Shown in pieces: positions 53,267 to 61,637 of a DNA stretch of 64,000 bases (position 1 is its first letter; the number at the start of each line of letters is the position of its first letter). The DNA lies in contig NZ_AP022822.1 of NCBI RefSeq assembly GCF_011397115.1, forward strand, positions 315,001 through 379,000. Direction: 5' to 3'. Made by a program: the position numbers and the translations under genes. Origin of the DNA: Enterococcus saigonensis. GTDB lineage: Bacteria; Bacillota; Bacilli; Lactobacillales; Enterococcaceae. The notes below the pieces were generated by a model. The model ran no database searches. It saw only the letters and a program-made list of their open reading frames with translations, and was not told the DNA's origin.

Positions 53267-54448
53267 ATGTCTAAAACAATCGCAATCAATGCAGGAAGCT
53301 CAAGTTTGAAATGGCAACTATATCAAATGCCAGAAGAAAGTGTTGTCGCTAAAGGAATTGTGGAAAGAATCGGTTTAAATGATTCAATCTTCACAATTAA
53401 ATACGGCGAAGATAAAAAATATAACGAAGTTGTAGATATTAACGACCATGAAGTCGCTGTTAAAATGCTGTTGGATAAATTAATTGATTTAGAAATTTTA
53501 GCCAACTATGACGAAATTACTGGCGTAGGTCATCGTGTCGTGCATGGCGGTGAAACATATAAAGATTCTGTTGTTATTGATGATGAGGTAATGGAAAATA
53601 TCCAAGCGTTGGCTGAATTTGCACCACTACATAATCCAGCTAATTTAATGGGAATTAAAGCTTTCAAAAAAATCTTACCAGAAATTATCAGTGTGGCTGT
53701 TTTTGATACGTCATTCCACGCATCAATGCCAAAACACAACTACTTGTATAGTCTGCCAATTGAATATTATAACGACTTCAAAGTGCGTAAATATGGCTTC
53801 CATGGCACTAGTCATCGCTATGTTTCTGAACGAGCAGCTGAAATGTTAGGTAAACCAATTGAAGAATTAAAAATTATTACGTGCCATTTAGGAAACGGTG
53901 CTTCAATTACTGCTGTTGATGGCGGGAAATCTGTTGATACATCAATGGGCTTCACACCACTTGCAGGTGTAACAATGGGAACACGTTCTGGTGATATTGA
54001 TCCAGCCGTTTTACCATATTTAATGGACAAATTAAACATCAACATTGAAGAAATGGTTGACATTTTAAATAAAAAATCTGGTTTACTTGGTTTAACAGGT
54101 CTTTCAAGCGACATGCGTGATCTTGAAGCAAACTACGACAAAGAAGAAGTAAAAATTGCTTATGATGTCTTCACTGACCGTATTCGCAAATACATTGGCG
54201 GCTACGTAACAACAATGAACGGTGTAGATGCAATTGTCTTTACGGCGGGTATTGGGGAAAATGATGCTCACGTGCGTAATGAAGTTATTAAAGGTATGAC
54301 TTGGTTTGGTTGCGAAATCGATTCAGAGAAAAATAAAGTTCGTGGCGAAGAATTAGACATTTCTACGCCAGAATCAAAAGTAAAAGTACTATTAATTCCA
54401 ACTGACGAAGAATTAATGATTGCCCGTGACGTAGAACGTTTACGTTAA
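53267..54448 (+). CDS. ackA: Acetate kinase
   Basis: A 393-residue acetate kinase converting acetyl phosphate and ADP into acetate and ATP, the energy-yielding end of mixed-acid fermentation. The N-terminal AINAGSSSLKWQL motif, the GHRVVHGG motif (about 88-95), and GFHGTSHRYVS near 177 identify the family. AGAAGGAG precedes ATG 53267. It follows the YtxK-like gene, as in relatives; no pta gene is in the window. Confidence 0.97.
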   Translation: MSKTIAINAGSSSLKWQLYQMPEESVVAKGIVERIGLNDSIFTIKYGEDKKYNEVVDINDHEVAVKMLLDKLIDLEILANYDEITGVGHRVVHGGETYKDSVVIDDEVMENIQALAEFAPLHNPANLMGIKAFKKILPEIISVAVFDTSFHASMPKHNYLYSLPIEYYNDFKVRKYGFHGTSHRYVSERAAEMLGKPIEELKIITCHLGNGASITAVDGGKSVDTSMGFTPLAGVTMGTRSGDIDPAVLPYLMDKLNINIEEMVDILNKKSGLLGLTGLSSDMRDLEANYDKEEVKIAYDVFTDRIRKYIGGYVTTMNGVDAIVFTAGIGENDAHVRNEVIKGMTWFGCEIDSEKNKVRGEELDISTPESKVKVLLIPTDEELMIARDVERLR

Positions 54449-54471
54449 TTTAGAGCTTAATTGTCATTTTT

Positions 54472-54510
54472 AAACATCCTATGCTTATAATAGTATAGGA
54501 TGTTTTTTGT
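54472..54510 (+). terminator. ackA terminator
   Basis: 10-bp stem AACATCCTAT/ATAGGATGTT with a T6 tract. Confidence 0.85.
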
Positions 54511-54536
54511 CTATTATTTTTACGATTGGAGAATAT

Positions 54537-55265
54537 ATGCGTGCAATAACAGAACAATTTGCTCTTGATATTGGTTGCTCCATAGCTGACTTAACTACAG
54601 ATGTTTTTTGTTATGGGCAACCGACAAAAGAAATGTTTTCCTATCATCGATTTGCTGGCGTTGCGCTTATTTATCAAGGAAAACTTTATGTACGGGTAAA
54701 TAGCGTACCTTTACTGGCGCAATTAAGAAAACAATATCAAGGCAAAAATAATCAGTGGTTTTTTGAATTACAAAATATTCAAACTTTCCAAGCGATTTTA
54801 GAAAAAAATGGCTATTCTTTAAATGAGTGGGGCACGTTTTTACTTCCTCAACAAATAGTCAATACAGAAGATGAGGCCATAAAAATTTTTTATGAAGAAG
54901 ATATTAAGCAATTTAAAAATCAAAAGAATTTTGATCAATGTTTCGCTGATAGCGATGAAGACCCTGACAAAATAGGGGTTGCCTATCAAATGAATGGTGA
55001 AATTATCGGGATGGCTGGCTGTAATGAAAATGGCAAATACTGTTACGAAATTGGTATGAATATTTTGCCACATTATCGCAAACAAGGATTGGCTACAAAG
55101 TTAATTCAAAAACTTACAGCTGAAATTAGGCATAGGACGAATAATAAGAAGATTCCAGTTGCAAGAACAGAATTTTCACATACAGATTCTATTAATGCTT
55201 TTTTGAATGCAGGATATAAAATGGGCTGGACGGCGATTAGTTTTGTGAAAAGAGGGGATATGTAA
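54537..55265 (+). CDS. GNAT-family N-acetyltransferase
   Basis: A 242-residue protein with a C-terminal GNAT domain (about 150-240). The acetyl-CoA loop is RKQGLA in the segment EIGMNILPHYRKQGLA. The N-terminal 120 residues are a domain of unknown role, as in larger GNAT proteins annotated as acetyltransferases acting on small molecules. ATG 54537 follows GGAG by 8 bases; a frame beginning at 54507 starts inside the ackA terminator and is rejected. Substrate unknown. Monocistronic. Confidence 0.83.
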   Translation: MRAITEQFALDIGCSIADLTTDVFCYGQPTKEMFSYHRFAGVALIYQGKLYVRVNSVPLLAQLRKQYQGKNNQWFFELQNIQTFQAILEKNGYSLNEWGTFLLPQQIVNTEDEAIKIFYEEDIKQFKNQKNFDQCFADSDEDPDKIGVAYQMNGEIIGMAGCNENGKYCYEIGMNILPHYRKQGLATKLIQKLTAEIRHRTNNKKIPVARTEFSHTDSINAFLNAGYKMGWTAISFVKRGDM

Positions 55266-55369
55266 CTCAGATCAGTAAAAATAGTTAAGTATTTTTAAAT
55301 CATAGTTGGACTTTGTAGTGTACCAATTACCCGCGAAAACGTATTATTGAATAGCTAAGAGATAAAGAA

Positions 55370-55406
55370 TAGCCAAACTGGTTTTTACTGGTTGGCTATT
55401 TTTTCA
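55370..55406 (+). terminator. Terminator after the GNAT gene
   Basis: Stem AATAGCCAA/TTGGCTATT with a 15-nt loop and a T6 run, about 105 bases after the stop codon. Confidence 0.7.
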
Positions 55407-55473
55407 GCAAAAAAATCTAAGAAACTATTGACCAATAAATAGAAATCGATTACACTAAAAACACAAAACGTCA

Positions 55474-55485
55474 TATAACGTTATA
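55474..55485. promoter_or_regulatory. Operator-like palindrome before the frlB-like gene
   Basis: Perfect 12-base palindrome TATAACGTTATA, 73 bases upstream of the SIS gene. Its core ATAACGTTAT recurs at 59789-59798, before the carrier gene of the same cluster. A binding site for the GntR/UTRA protein at 57535 is inferred. Confidence 0.65.
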
Positions 55486-55557
55486 AAACTAAAAATAATT
55501 TACTGTAAAAACAGGTACGCTATTTAAACAAATTTGTTAAATTTAGGAGGATAAAAA

Positions 55558-56526
55558 ATGGACGTAACAAAAACTGTTGAGAAAATTTTGGCTAAAAATG
55601 AAGGACAGCTTTCGGGTATTTATTTTGTGGCTTGTGGTGGCTCTTTAGTTGACATGTATGTGGCAGAGTACTTTATGAAAGCTGAATCAAGCAAATGTTT
55701 TACCGGTTGGTATACTGCTAATGAGTTTTGTCACGTACCACCGAAAGCTTTAGATGAAAATGCGGTTGTCATTTTATGCTCCCATGGTGGTAATACCAAA
55801 GAAACAGTAGAAGCTGGAAGAATTGCACAAAGCCGCGGTGCGCAGACGGTAGGTTTAACCCACAATAAAGAAGCTGATTTATTTAATGTATCTGACTACA
55901 GCTTCTTGTATGATTGGGGCGCAGATGCTGAAGTGAAAAATAATCCGATGGCGATTATTTTGGATTTGACAGTATCACTCGTTGCAAAAACAGAAGGATA
56001 CACCCATTATGATAAATTCAAAGAAGGTATGGGCATTATTGATACTGTTGTGAAAAATGCAATTACGCAAGTACAAGATCGTGTCAAAGTTTTTGCTGAT
56101 AACTATCAAAATGAATCGATGTTTTATATTATGGGAAGTGGTCCAAGTTATGGTCATGCATATGGATTTTCAATTTGTTCCTTAATGGAGATGCAATGGT
56201 TAGACTCAACTTCTGTTCATTCTGGCGAATATTTCCATGGGCCGTTTGAAGTGACAGACCAAGATCGCAATTACATCATGTTAATGAGCGAAGGGCGCAC
56301 CCGGCCATTAGACGAGCGGGCAAAAACTTTCTTGCAAGAATATGCCAAAAATGTCGAATATGTTGATGCAAAAGAATTAGGGTTGGATTTAATTCCCTCA
56401 GAAGTTAATGAATTTTTTAATCCGATTTTATTCTATAGTGTTTTGTCAGAATATCGCTTGGCGTTATCCAAAGTTCGTAATCACGACTTGGATGTTCGCC
56501 GCTATATGGGAAAAGTTACGTATTAA
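55558..56526 (+). CDS. frlB: SIS-domain sugar-phosphate deglycase, FrlB/FraB-like
   Basis: A 322-residue double-SIS protein, the plan of fructoselysine 6-phosphate deglycase (FrlB) and its relative FraB, which split a 6-phospho-Amadori compound into glucose 6-phosphate and an amino acid. FVACGGSLVD opens the first SIS domain and MGSGPSYGH the second. The two catalytic residues known for this group appear in LMEMQW (Glu211) and FHGP (His227), 16 residues apart as in FraB. AGGAGG precedes ATG 55558. First gene of a five-gene cluster with an FrlD-like kinase. The amino-acid part of the substrate cannot be told. Confidence 0.82.
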   Translation: MDVTKTVEKILAKNEGQLSGIYFVACGGSLVDMYVAEYFMKAESSKCFTGWYTANEFCHVPPKALDENAVVILCSHGGNTKETVEAGRIAQSRGAQTVGLTHNKEADLFNVSDYSFLYDWGADAEVKNNPMAIILDLTVSLVAKTEGYTHYDKFKEGMGIIDTVVKNAITQVQDRVKVFADNYQNESMFYIMGSGPSYGHAYGFSICSLMEMQWLDSTSVHSGEYFHGPFEVTDQDRNYIMLMSEGRTRPLDERAKTFLQEYAKNVEYVDAKELGLDLIPSEVNEFFNPILFYSVLSEYRLALSKVRNHDLDVRRYMGKVTY

Positions 56527-56642
56527 AATAATTTTTAAAAAAGGCAGTTACAAAAATAAGGTGACTGTCTTTCCCTTGAAGTATAAAATTCGTTTGTTAT
56601 TTTATGGGGATAAAATAGTTTTAAATGAAAGGAGCAGTTTTA

Positions 56643-57455
56643 ATGAAGGTTCTTGGATTAGGAGACAATGTCGTAGATAAGTATGTGAATTATCAAATGA
56701 TGTATCCTGGGGGAAATGCTCTAAACTTTGCCGTATTTGCGCAAAAGTTAGGAGCAGATAGTAGTTTTATGGGTGTCTTTGGTACCGATCAAGAAGGGCA
56801 GTATGTTAAAAAAGTTGTAGAGAAATTGGGATTGGACAATAGTCATTCCCGCGTAGTAGAAGGTGAGAATGGCTGTGCTCGCGTGAAAATTAAAGATGGT
56901 GATCGGATTTTTTTAGGGAGCAACGAAGGTGGCGTGACGCGGACTAATCCAATTACTTTAACGAAAGACGATCAAACATATTTAAAAACTTTTGATCTCA
57001 TTCATATGGGGTTATACAGTCATGTAAATCATTTACTAACAGCTTTGAAAGACGTACCTGCCCAAATTTCATATGATTTTTCCGATGATTTCACTGAAGC
57101 TGAAATTCAAAATGTAATTGCAGACGTGGACTTTGGCTTTTTTTCTATCAGTGATGCTAACGATGAAGATACTAAGCAATTTCTACATGATCATTTCACT
57201 GGAAATAATAAAGTTCTAATTGTTACCAGAGGTGCTAAATCCGCTTGGGCCTATGACGGAGAACAGTTTTATGAAGTTGTACCGGTTTTAAAAGAACCTG
57301 TAGATACCATGGCAGCCGGGGACTCCTTTTTAACAGCCTTTTTAGTTCATTATTTAAATGGAGCAGATATTGTATCTGCAATGAAAAAAGGAAATGACTT
57401 TGCTGGTGAATCTTGCATGATTGAGGGCTCTTTTGGCTATGGGGTTTCTTACTAG
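56643..57455 (+). CDS. frlD: PfkB-family sugar kinase, FrlD-like
   Basis: A 270-residue PfkB kinase. The start motif is LGLGDNVVDKYVN, with YPGGNALNFAVFAQKLGA, and the C-terminal signature DTMAAGDSFLTAF carries the catalytic Asp. Size and motif spelling match fructoselysine kinase, which phosphorylates the 6-OH of an imported Amadori compound. ATG 56643 follows AAAGGAG by 7 bases. It lies 116 bases after the deglycase gene. A carrier that does not phosphorylate (59832) makes such a kinase necessary. Confidence 0.85.
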   Translation: MKVLGLGDNVVDKYVNYQMMYPGGNALNFAVFAQKLGADSSFMGVFGTDQEGQYVKKVVEKLGLDNSHSRVVEGENGCARVKIKDGDRIFLGSNEGGVTRTNPITLTKDDQTYLKTFDLIHMGLYSHVNHLLTALKDVPAQISYDFSDDFTEAEIQNVIADVDFGFFSISDANDEDTKQFLHDHFTGNNKVLIVTRGAKSAWAYDGEQFYEVVPVLKEPVDTMAAGDSFLTAFLVHYLNGADIVSAMKKGNDFAGESCMIEGSFGYGVSY

Positions 57456-57534
57456 CAACTTGTGTTAAACAAAGGCATTTGGTACTCTACTTTATGAGAA
57501 ATCTTTTTGATTAAAAACTAAGTGAGGGACTAAT

Positions 57535-58245
57535 ATGCTTGATGCAAACGCACAATTGCCATTATATAAACAACTAAAAGAAGTAATTAAAACAAAAATA
57601 AACACCGGTGAATATACTGAAAATAAACGCATTCCAACTGAACCTGAATTCATTGAAAATTATGGTATCAGTCGTATTACAGTTCGCAAAGCAATTGAAG
57701 AATTGGTGGCAGAAGGCTATTTGGTAAAAAAACAAGGCAAAGGAACTTTTATCAGTGGACACAAAGTACTGCGTAAAATTGAGTATGTAGCAGGTTTTAG
57801 TGATAGTGCGAAAAGTAGTCAGTTAAAAACGACGAGTATTTTACTAAAGGAAGAGGTGTTGCTAGCAGATAACGAGTTAGCAACCAAGCTAGAAATTCCT
57901 ATTGGTGCAAAAGTTTTATATACCCAAAGAAAGCGGCTAGGCAATGGGACGCCATTACTCTTGGAAAATAATTATTTTGATTTTGAACGTTTTTCCTTTT
58001 TGCAAAAAGAAGATCTAACAGGCTCATTGTATGAAATTTTACGAAAGCATGCTATTTTACCAGTCAATCCAGGAGAAACAACATTAGAGATAGTGACTGC
58101 TGATGATTTTATTGCCAAAACAATGGCTGTTGCTATTGGTACCCCATTTTTTTATATGCAGACAGTCGTGAAAGATCAAAAAATGCGTCCAATTCATTTT
58201 GGCAAGCAATTTTATTTAGGAGATGCCTATACTTTCAGTATTTGA
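57535..58245 (+). CDS. GntR-family regulator with UTRA domain
   Basis: A 236-residue HutC-type regulator with an N-terminal winged helix (1-72, RIPTEPEFIENYGISRITVRKAIEELV) and a C-terminal UTRA ligand-binding domain (about 90-230). The ligand is probably a phosphorylated substrate of the cluster. GTGAGGG lies 6 bases before ATG 57535. Two identical ATAACGTTAT palindromes in the cluster are its likely operators. FrlR occupies a similar role in frl clusters. Confidence 0.88.
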   Translation: MLDANAQLPLYKQLKEVIKTKINTGEYTENKRIPTEPEFIENYGISRITVRKAIEELVAEGYLVKKQGKGTFISGHKVLRKIEYVAGFSDSAKSSQLKTTSILLKEEVLLADNELATKLEIPIGAKVLYTQRKRLGNGTPLLLENNYFDFERFSFLQKEDLTGSLYEILRKHAILPVNPGETTLEIVTADDFIAKTMAVAIGTPFFYMQTVVKDQKMRPIHFGKQFYLGDAYTFSI

Positions 58246-58278
58246 TTTGCCGCCAAGCCGTATATTGGAGGAGAAATC

Positions 58279-59772
58279 ATGGAAACAATTATTCGCACTC
58301 ATTTTCTTTTTGATGGTATTCATCCCGTTCAAAAAGGACATATTGTCATAAAAGATGATAAGATTATCGCCAAATTTTTTAATTGGGAATATGGAGAAAT
58401 TTCGGATAAGCGTCGGTTACTTGAATACGATGACTATTTTGTTATGCCTGGTTTGTTTGATAACCATGTTTTTTTTAGTGGTTATTTGCGAATGAATGCG
58501 GGTCTTGATTTAAGCGGATGTGTAAATAAAATAGCAGCTTTACGAAAAATAGAAGCTGCTAGTGCACAAAAACACGGGGATCCGATTTATTTTCACGGTT
58601 TTGACTTGACACGGTGGTCAGAAAAACCAACGCAACAGGATTTAGATCGTTTAAATTATGACGGTCCAATTAGCGGAATTGATAAAAATCGTTCTTATTG
58701 TTGGTTAAACAAAGCTGCTAAAGTTCGTTATGGTTTTAGTGAAACAGATACCAGTGCTGAGGCAGCAGAAAAATTAATCACGGAATTGTTAACCAATAAA
58801 GAAGAGTTAACTACTGTGTACCAAAAGTATGAAAAAGCCTTACTCTCACGTGGTGTTGTTGCGACTAAAGAAATTGTTTTTGATAACGCTGAATATTTTA
58901 GCTGGCGACCAGAAGGAAAGATTCAAACACGTTTTTATATTCAAGCAGTGGCAGAACCGTTAAATATTGCTAAGTTAGTTCAATATCAACGAACTCAATT
59001 TTTAAAAAACGTCACGTTTGGTGGCGCGAAAATTATGGTGGATGGTGTGGTAGCTGAAGAAACTGGTGCTACGTATGGTGACTACACTTCAGGAAAAATT
59101 CAGCCACAGATTGATTATGATGCTATTTTTAACGTAGTGAAAACATGTAATAGTCAAAATATTCCCTGCTGTTTAACAACTGAAGGAGATCAGGCGGCAG
59201 CAAAAGCTGCTGAAATTTTAGCAGCGAATGGTAAGCGTTTACCAAAAGGTGTTTATAATTCCATGAGTGATTTAGAAATGATTACCAACCAAACCGCACA
59301 AAAAATGGCGGATAATAAAATTGCAGCAGAAATTTATCCTCAAGTTTTAGGACTAAATAGTCGTTATGAAGAAAGTTATATGGAAACTATTTTGCCACAG
59401 GAATATGCCAATCGTTTCTTTAATTACCGTGCCTTAAAAGACGCAGGCGTATTACTTACCAGTGGTACTGATTTACCTCTTTTCCTAACGAGTTTACCAG
59501 AATCAATTGTTCGCAGTGTCTGGCGTAAATTTCCTCGTGGAGAAAGAAGTTGGCAGCAAAAAAGAGGACTTGATTGGCTAAATATACTGCAAAGTTTTAC
59601 TCAAAATGCTTTTGCTGCTAATGGTATGTTTGACGCCGGTACGTTATGTACAGGACAAAAAGCTCATCTAGCAATTTTTGACACTGATTTGACAACTAAA
59701 GATATTACGCGTTTAATGCAAGCCCAAATAGTTGCTACTTACATTGATGGACAGGTCGTTTACCAAAGTTGA
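58279..59772 (+). CDS. Amidohydrolase-like protein (YtcJ-related) with a depleted metal site
   Basis: A 497-residue TIM-barrel protein of the metal-dependent hydrolase superfamily, closest in pattern to YtcJ-like exoenzyme regulatory/amidohydrolase proteins: GLFDNHVFFSG (58-67), GGAKIMVDG (K251) and SGTDLPL (D398). The usual HxH is H63-x-F65, the HxxGD histidine is Thr300 in TTEGD, and the EH motif is replaced near N327-S328. Only the first His and the last Asp of the set remain. It may bind metal differently, or be non-catalytic. GGAGGAG precedes ATG 58279. It sits between regulator and carrier genes, so it probably serves the same substrate. Confidence 0.72.
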   Translation: METIIRTHFLFDGIHPVQKGHIVIKDDKIIAKFFNWEYGEISDKRRLLEYDDYFVMPGLFDNHVFFSGYLRMNAGLDLSGCVNKIAALRKIEAASAQKHGDPIYFHGFDLTRWSEKPTQQDLDRLNYDGPISGIDKNRSYCWLNKAAKVRYGFSETDTSAEAAEKLITELLTNKEELTTVYQKYEKALLSRGVVATKEIVFDNAEYFSWRPEGKIQTRFYIQAVAEPLNIAKLVQYQRTQFLKNVTFGGAKIMVDGVVAEETGATYGDYTSGKIQPQIDYDAIFNVVKTCNSQNIPCCLTTEGDQAAAKAAEILAANGKRLPKGVYNSMSDLEMITNQTAQKMADNKIAAEIYPQVLGLNSRYEESYMETILPQEYANRFFNYRALKDAGVLLTSGTDLPLFLTSLPESIVRSVWRKFPRGERSWQQKRGLDWLNILQSFTQNAFAANGMFDAGTLCTGQKAHLAIFDTDLTTKDITRLMQAQIVATYIDGQVVYQS

Positions 59773-59788
59773 AAATTTCCATCAAACA

Positions 59789-59798
59789 ATAACGTTAT
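59789..59798. promoter_or_regulatory. Operator-like palindrome before the carrier gene
   Basis: ATAACGTTAT, identical to the core at 55475-55484. It lies 34 bases upstream of the YfcC-type carrier gene, in a 59-base gap after the amidohydrolase gene. Confidence 0.62.
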
Positions 59799-59831
59799 GA
59801 TACGTATTTTGACGAGCAAGGAGGAAATGAA

Positions 59832-61244
59832 ATGGAAGTAACACAATCAAAACAAAAAAAGAAATTTGTTTTTCCCCATAGTTATACACTGATTTTTTGC
59901 TTGATTATTGCGGCCGCGATTTTAACTTGGATTATTCCAAGTGGACAGTTTGAGACGGTTGTTGAAAATATCAATGGTACTGAAAAAACGACAGTTATTC
60001 CGGGCACGTATCATCAAATCGCTAAAGCCGGCTATGGTCAAGGAATTGGAGCAATTTTAAAAGCGCCAGCAGCGGGGATTATTTCCGCAGTTGAAGTAGT
60101 TGCTTTTGTGCTGGTTGTTGGCGGTGCTTTTGGGGTGATTTTAAAAACAGGAGCAGTAGATCGGGCTTTATTTTCTTTAGCGACGTCACTTGGAGATAAA
60201 GGGATTTTGGTAATTCCTTTATCTATGGTTTTATTTAGTCTTGGTGGTTCAACTTTTGGAATGAGTGAAGAGGTAATTCCGTTATTTGCCGTATTTATTT
60301 CATTGATGTTTTCATTAGGATATGATTCTATGACAGCAATTTTAATTTTATTTTTGGGAACGCAAGTGGGGTACGTTGGCTCGACAATTAATCCGTTTAA
60401 TGTGTTGATTGCCCAAGGAGTGGCAGGGGTACATGGCAATCCATTATTGTGGTATCGGGTTATTTGTTGGGTGATTTTAACTATAATTTCTATTGTCTTT
60501 ACGATGAATTATGCACGTAAAGTAAAGACCAATCCTGAAAGTTCAATCGTTTACGCCAGCGATCAATTGGTCAAAAATAAATTTCAAAATTTCCAGCAAG
60601 ACCAACCCTTTTCCAGTGGTGATAAATTGATTGTAGCTGGATTTATCGGCGGTTTAGGTGTTATGATTTGGGGTATTATTGTCCAAGGTTGGTACATGGT
60701 AGAGATTTCAGCACTGTTTGTGGCCCTAGCATTATTTGCAGGTGTGGTCGCTAAATTTGGGCAAAAAAAAATTGCGGAAGCTTTCGTAGAAGGTTGTGCG
60801 GATTTTGCTTATGCAGCTGTAATTATCGGTTTAGCGCGAGGTGTTTTGGTAATTTTAGAAAATGGCATGATTATCGATACAATTTTAAATAGTTTGGCTA
60901 CTCTTTTAGGAGGATTACCCAAAGCTATGTTTTCGACAATTTTATTAGGAGCACAAGTTTTAGTAACCTTCTTTGTCCCATCTTCTTCTGGTGCTGCGGC
61001 ATTAACCATGCCGGTAATGGCGCCTTTAGGAGATTTACTGGGAATAAATCGAGATGTTATTGTCTTAAGTAATCAGTTTGGTAATGGCTTAATGAACATT
61101 ATTTCACCAACTGGGGGTGTGTTATTGGCGGGGCTAGCTATTGCTGAAATCAACTTTTCAAAATGGTTTAAAGTTGGTTTGAAAGCTTTTGGCATTTTAA
61201 CAGTTGCTGCAGCGATTTTACTTTATGTTGCGACATTATTTTAG
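59832..61244 (+). CDS. YfcC-family transporter (DcuC/AbgT-related secondary carrier) 2
   Basis: A 470-residue carrier with about 12 hydrophobic segments. It shares with the protein at 21748 the landmarks LTWIIPSGQFET, SLGGSTFGMSEEVIPLF and STINPFNVLIAQGVAG. It should import its solute unmodified, driven by an ion gradient. AAGGAGG precedes ATG 59832. As last gene of the frlB-frlD-like cluster it is the probable importer of the Amadori or related substrate, a different solution from the PTS or ABC importers known for such compounds. Confidence 0.87.
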   Translation: MEVTQSKQKKKFVFPHSYTLIFCLIIAAAILTWIIPSGQFETVVENINGTEKTTVIPGTYHQIAKAGYGQGIGAILKAPAAGIISAVEVVAFVLVVGGAFGVILKTGAVDRALFSLATSLGDKGILVIPLSMVLFSLGGSTFGMSEEVIPLFAVFISLMFSLGYDSMTAILILFLGTQVGYVGSTINPFNVLIAQGVAGVHGNPLLWYRVICWVILTIISIVFTMNYARKVKTNPESSIVYASDQLVKNKFQNFQQDQPFSSGDKLIVAGFIGGLGVMIWGIIVQGWYMVEISALFVALALFAGVVAKFGQKKIAEAFVEGCADFAYAAVIIGLARGVLVILENGMIIDTILNSLATLLGGLPKAMFSTILLGAQVLVTFFVPSSSGAAALTMPVMAPLGDLLGINRDVIVLSNQFGNGLMNIISPTGGVLLAGLAIAEINFSKWFKVGLKAFGILTVAAAILLYVATLF

Positions 61245-61263
61245 ATAACTATTAAACATGAAA

Positions 61264-61306
61264 ACAAAAAGCAGTCCCGAGTAAAATCAAAGGGCTGCTT
61301 TTTTCT
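61264..61306 (+). terminator. Terminator of the frl-like cluster
   Basis: Stem AAAAGCAGTCC/GGGCTGCTTTT (one G-T pair) with a T6 run. Confidence 0.8.
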
Positions 61307-61461
61307 GTAGTACTTAACGATGTCCGGATACAATAAAATTTTTCTTAAAGTAAAGAGTCGACGCTAGTAAAAAAGTGATACGCGTAAAAAGACTTAACCA
61401 TTTTGGCAACACTTACTCTCTGAAGTTATCAGAATTTTTGCTAGGGTCTAATTAGAACTGA

Positions 61462-61491
61462 TTGTTTAATTGGGGAGTAAATAGTTATAAT
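61462..61491 (+). promoter_or_regulatory. Promoter of the AraC/GyrI gene
   Basis: TTGTTT (61462-61467), 18-base spacer, TATAAT (61486-61491). The resulting leader is about 140 bases and has no obvious structure. The 61307-61461 stretch before it shows nothing recognisable. Confidence 0.5.
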
Positions 61492-61637
61492 TGAGCTGTA
61501 AAAGACAACTTGCCTTGAAATATACTGGGATAAAATTTTTTCGGAAGTACGAAGTAATCATACGACTTAATTTAATACAAAATATCGAGTCAATTTATAA
61601 AAGTGCCTGTATCTTTATAAATAAGGAGGGGAAAATA

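Noticed and set aside
54507..54536. Ten-residue N-terminal extension of the GNAT protein
   Set aside because: It would begin inside the ackA terminator; ATG 54537 has a proper GGAG site.
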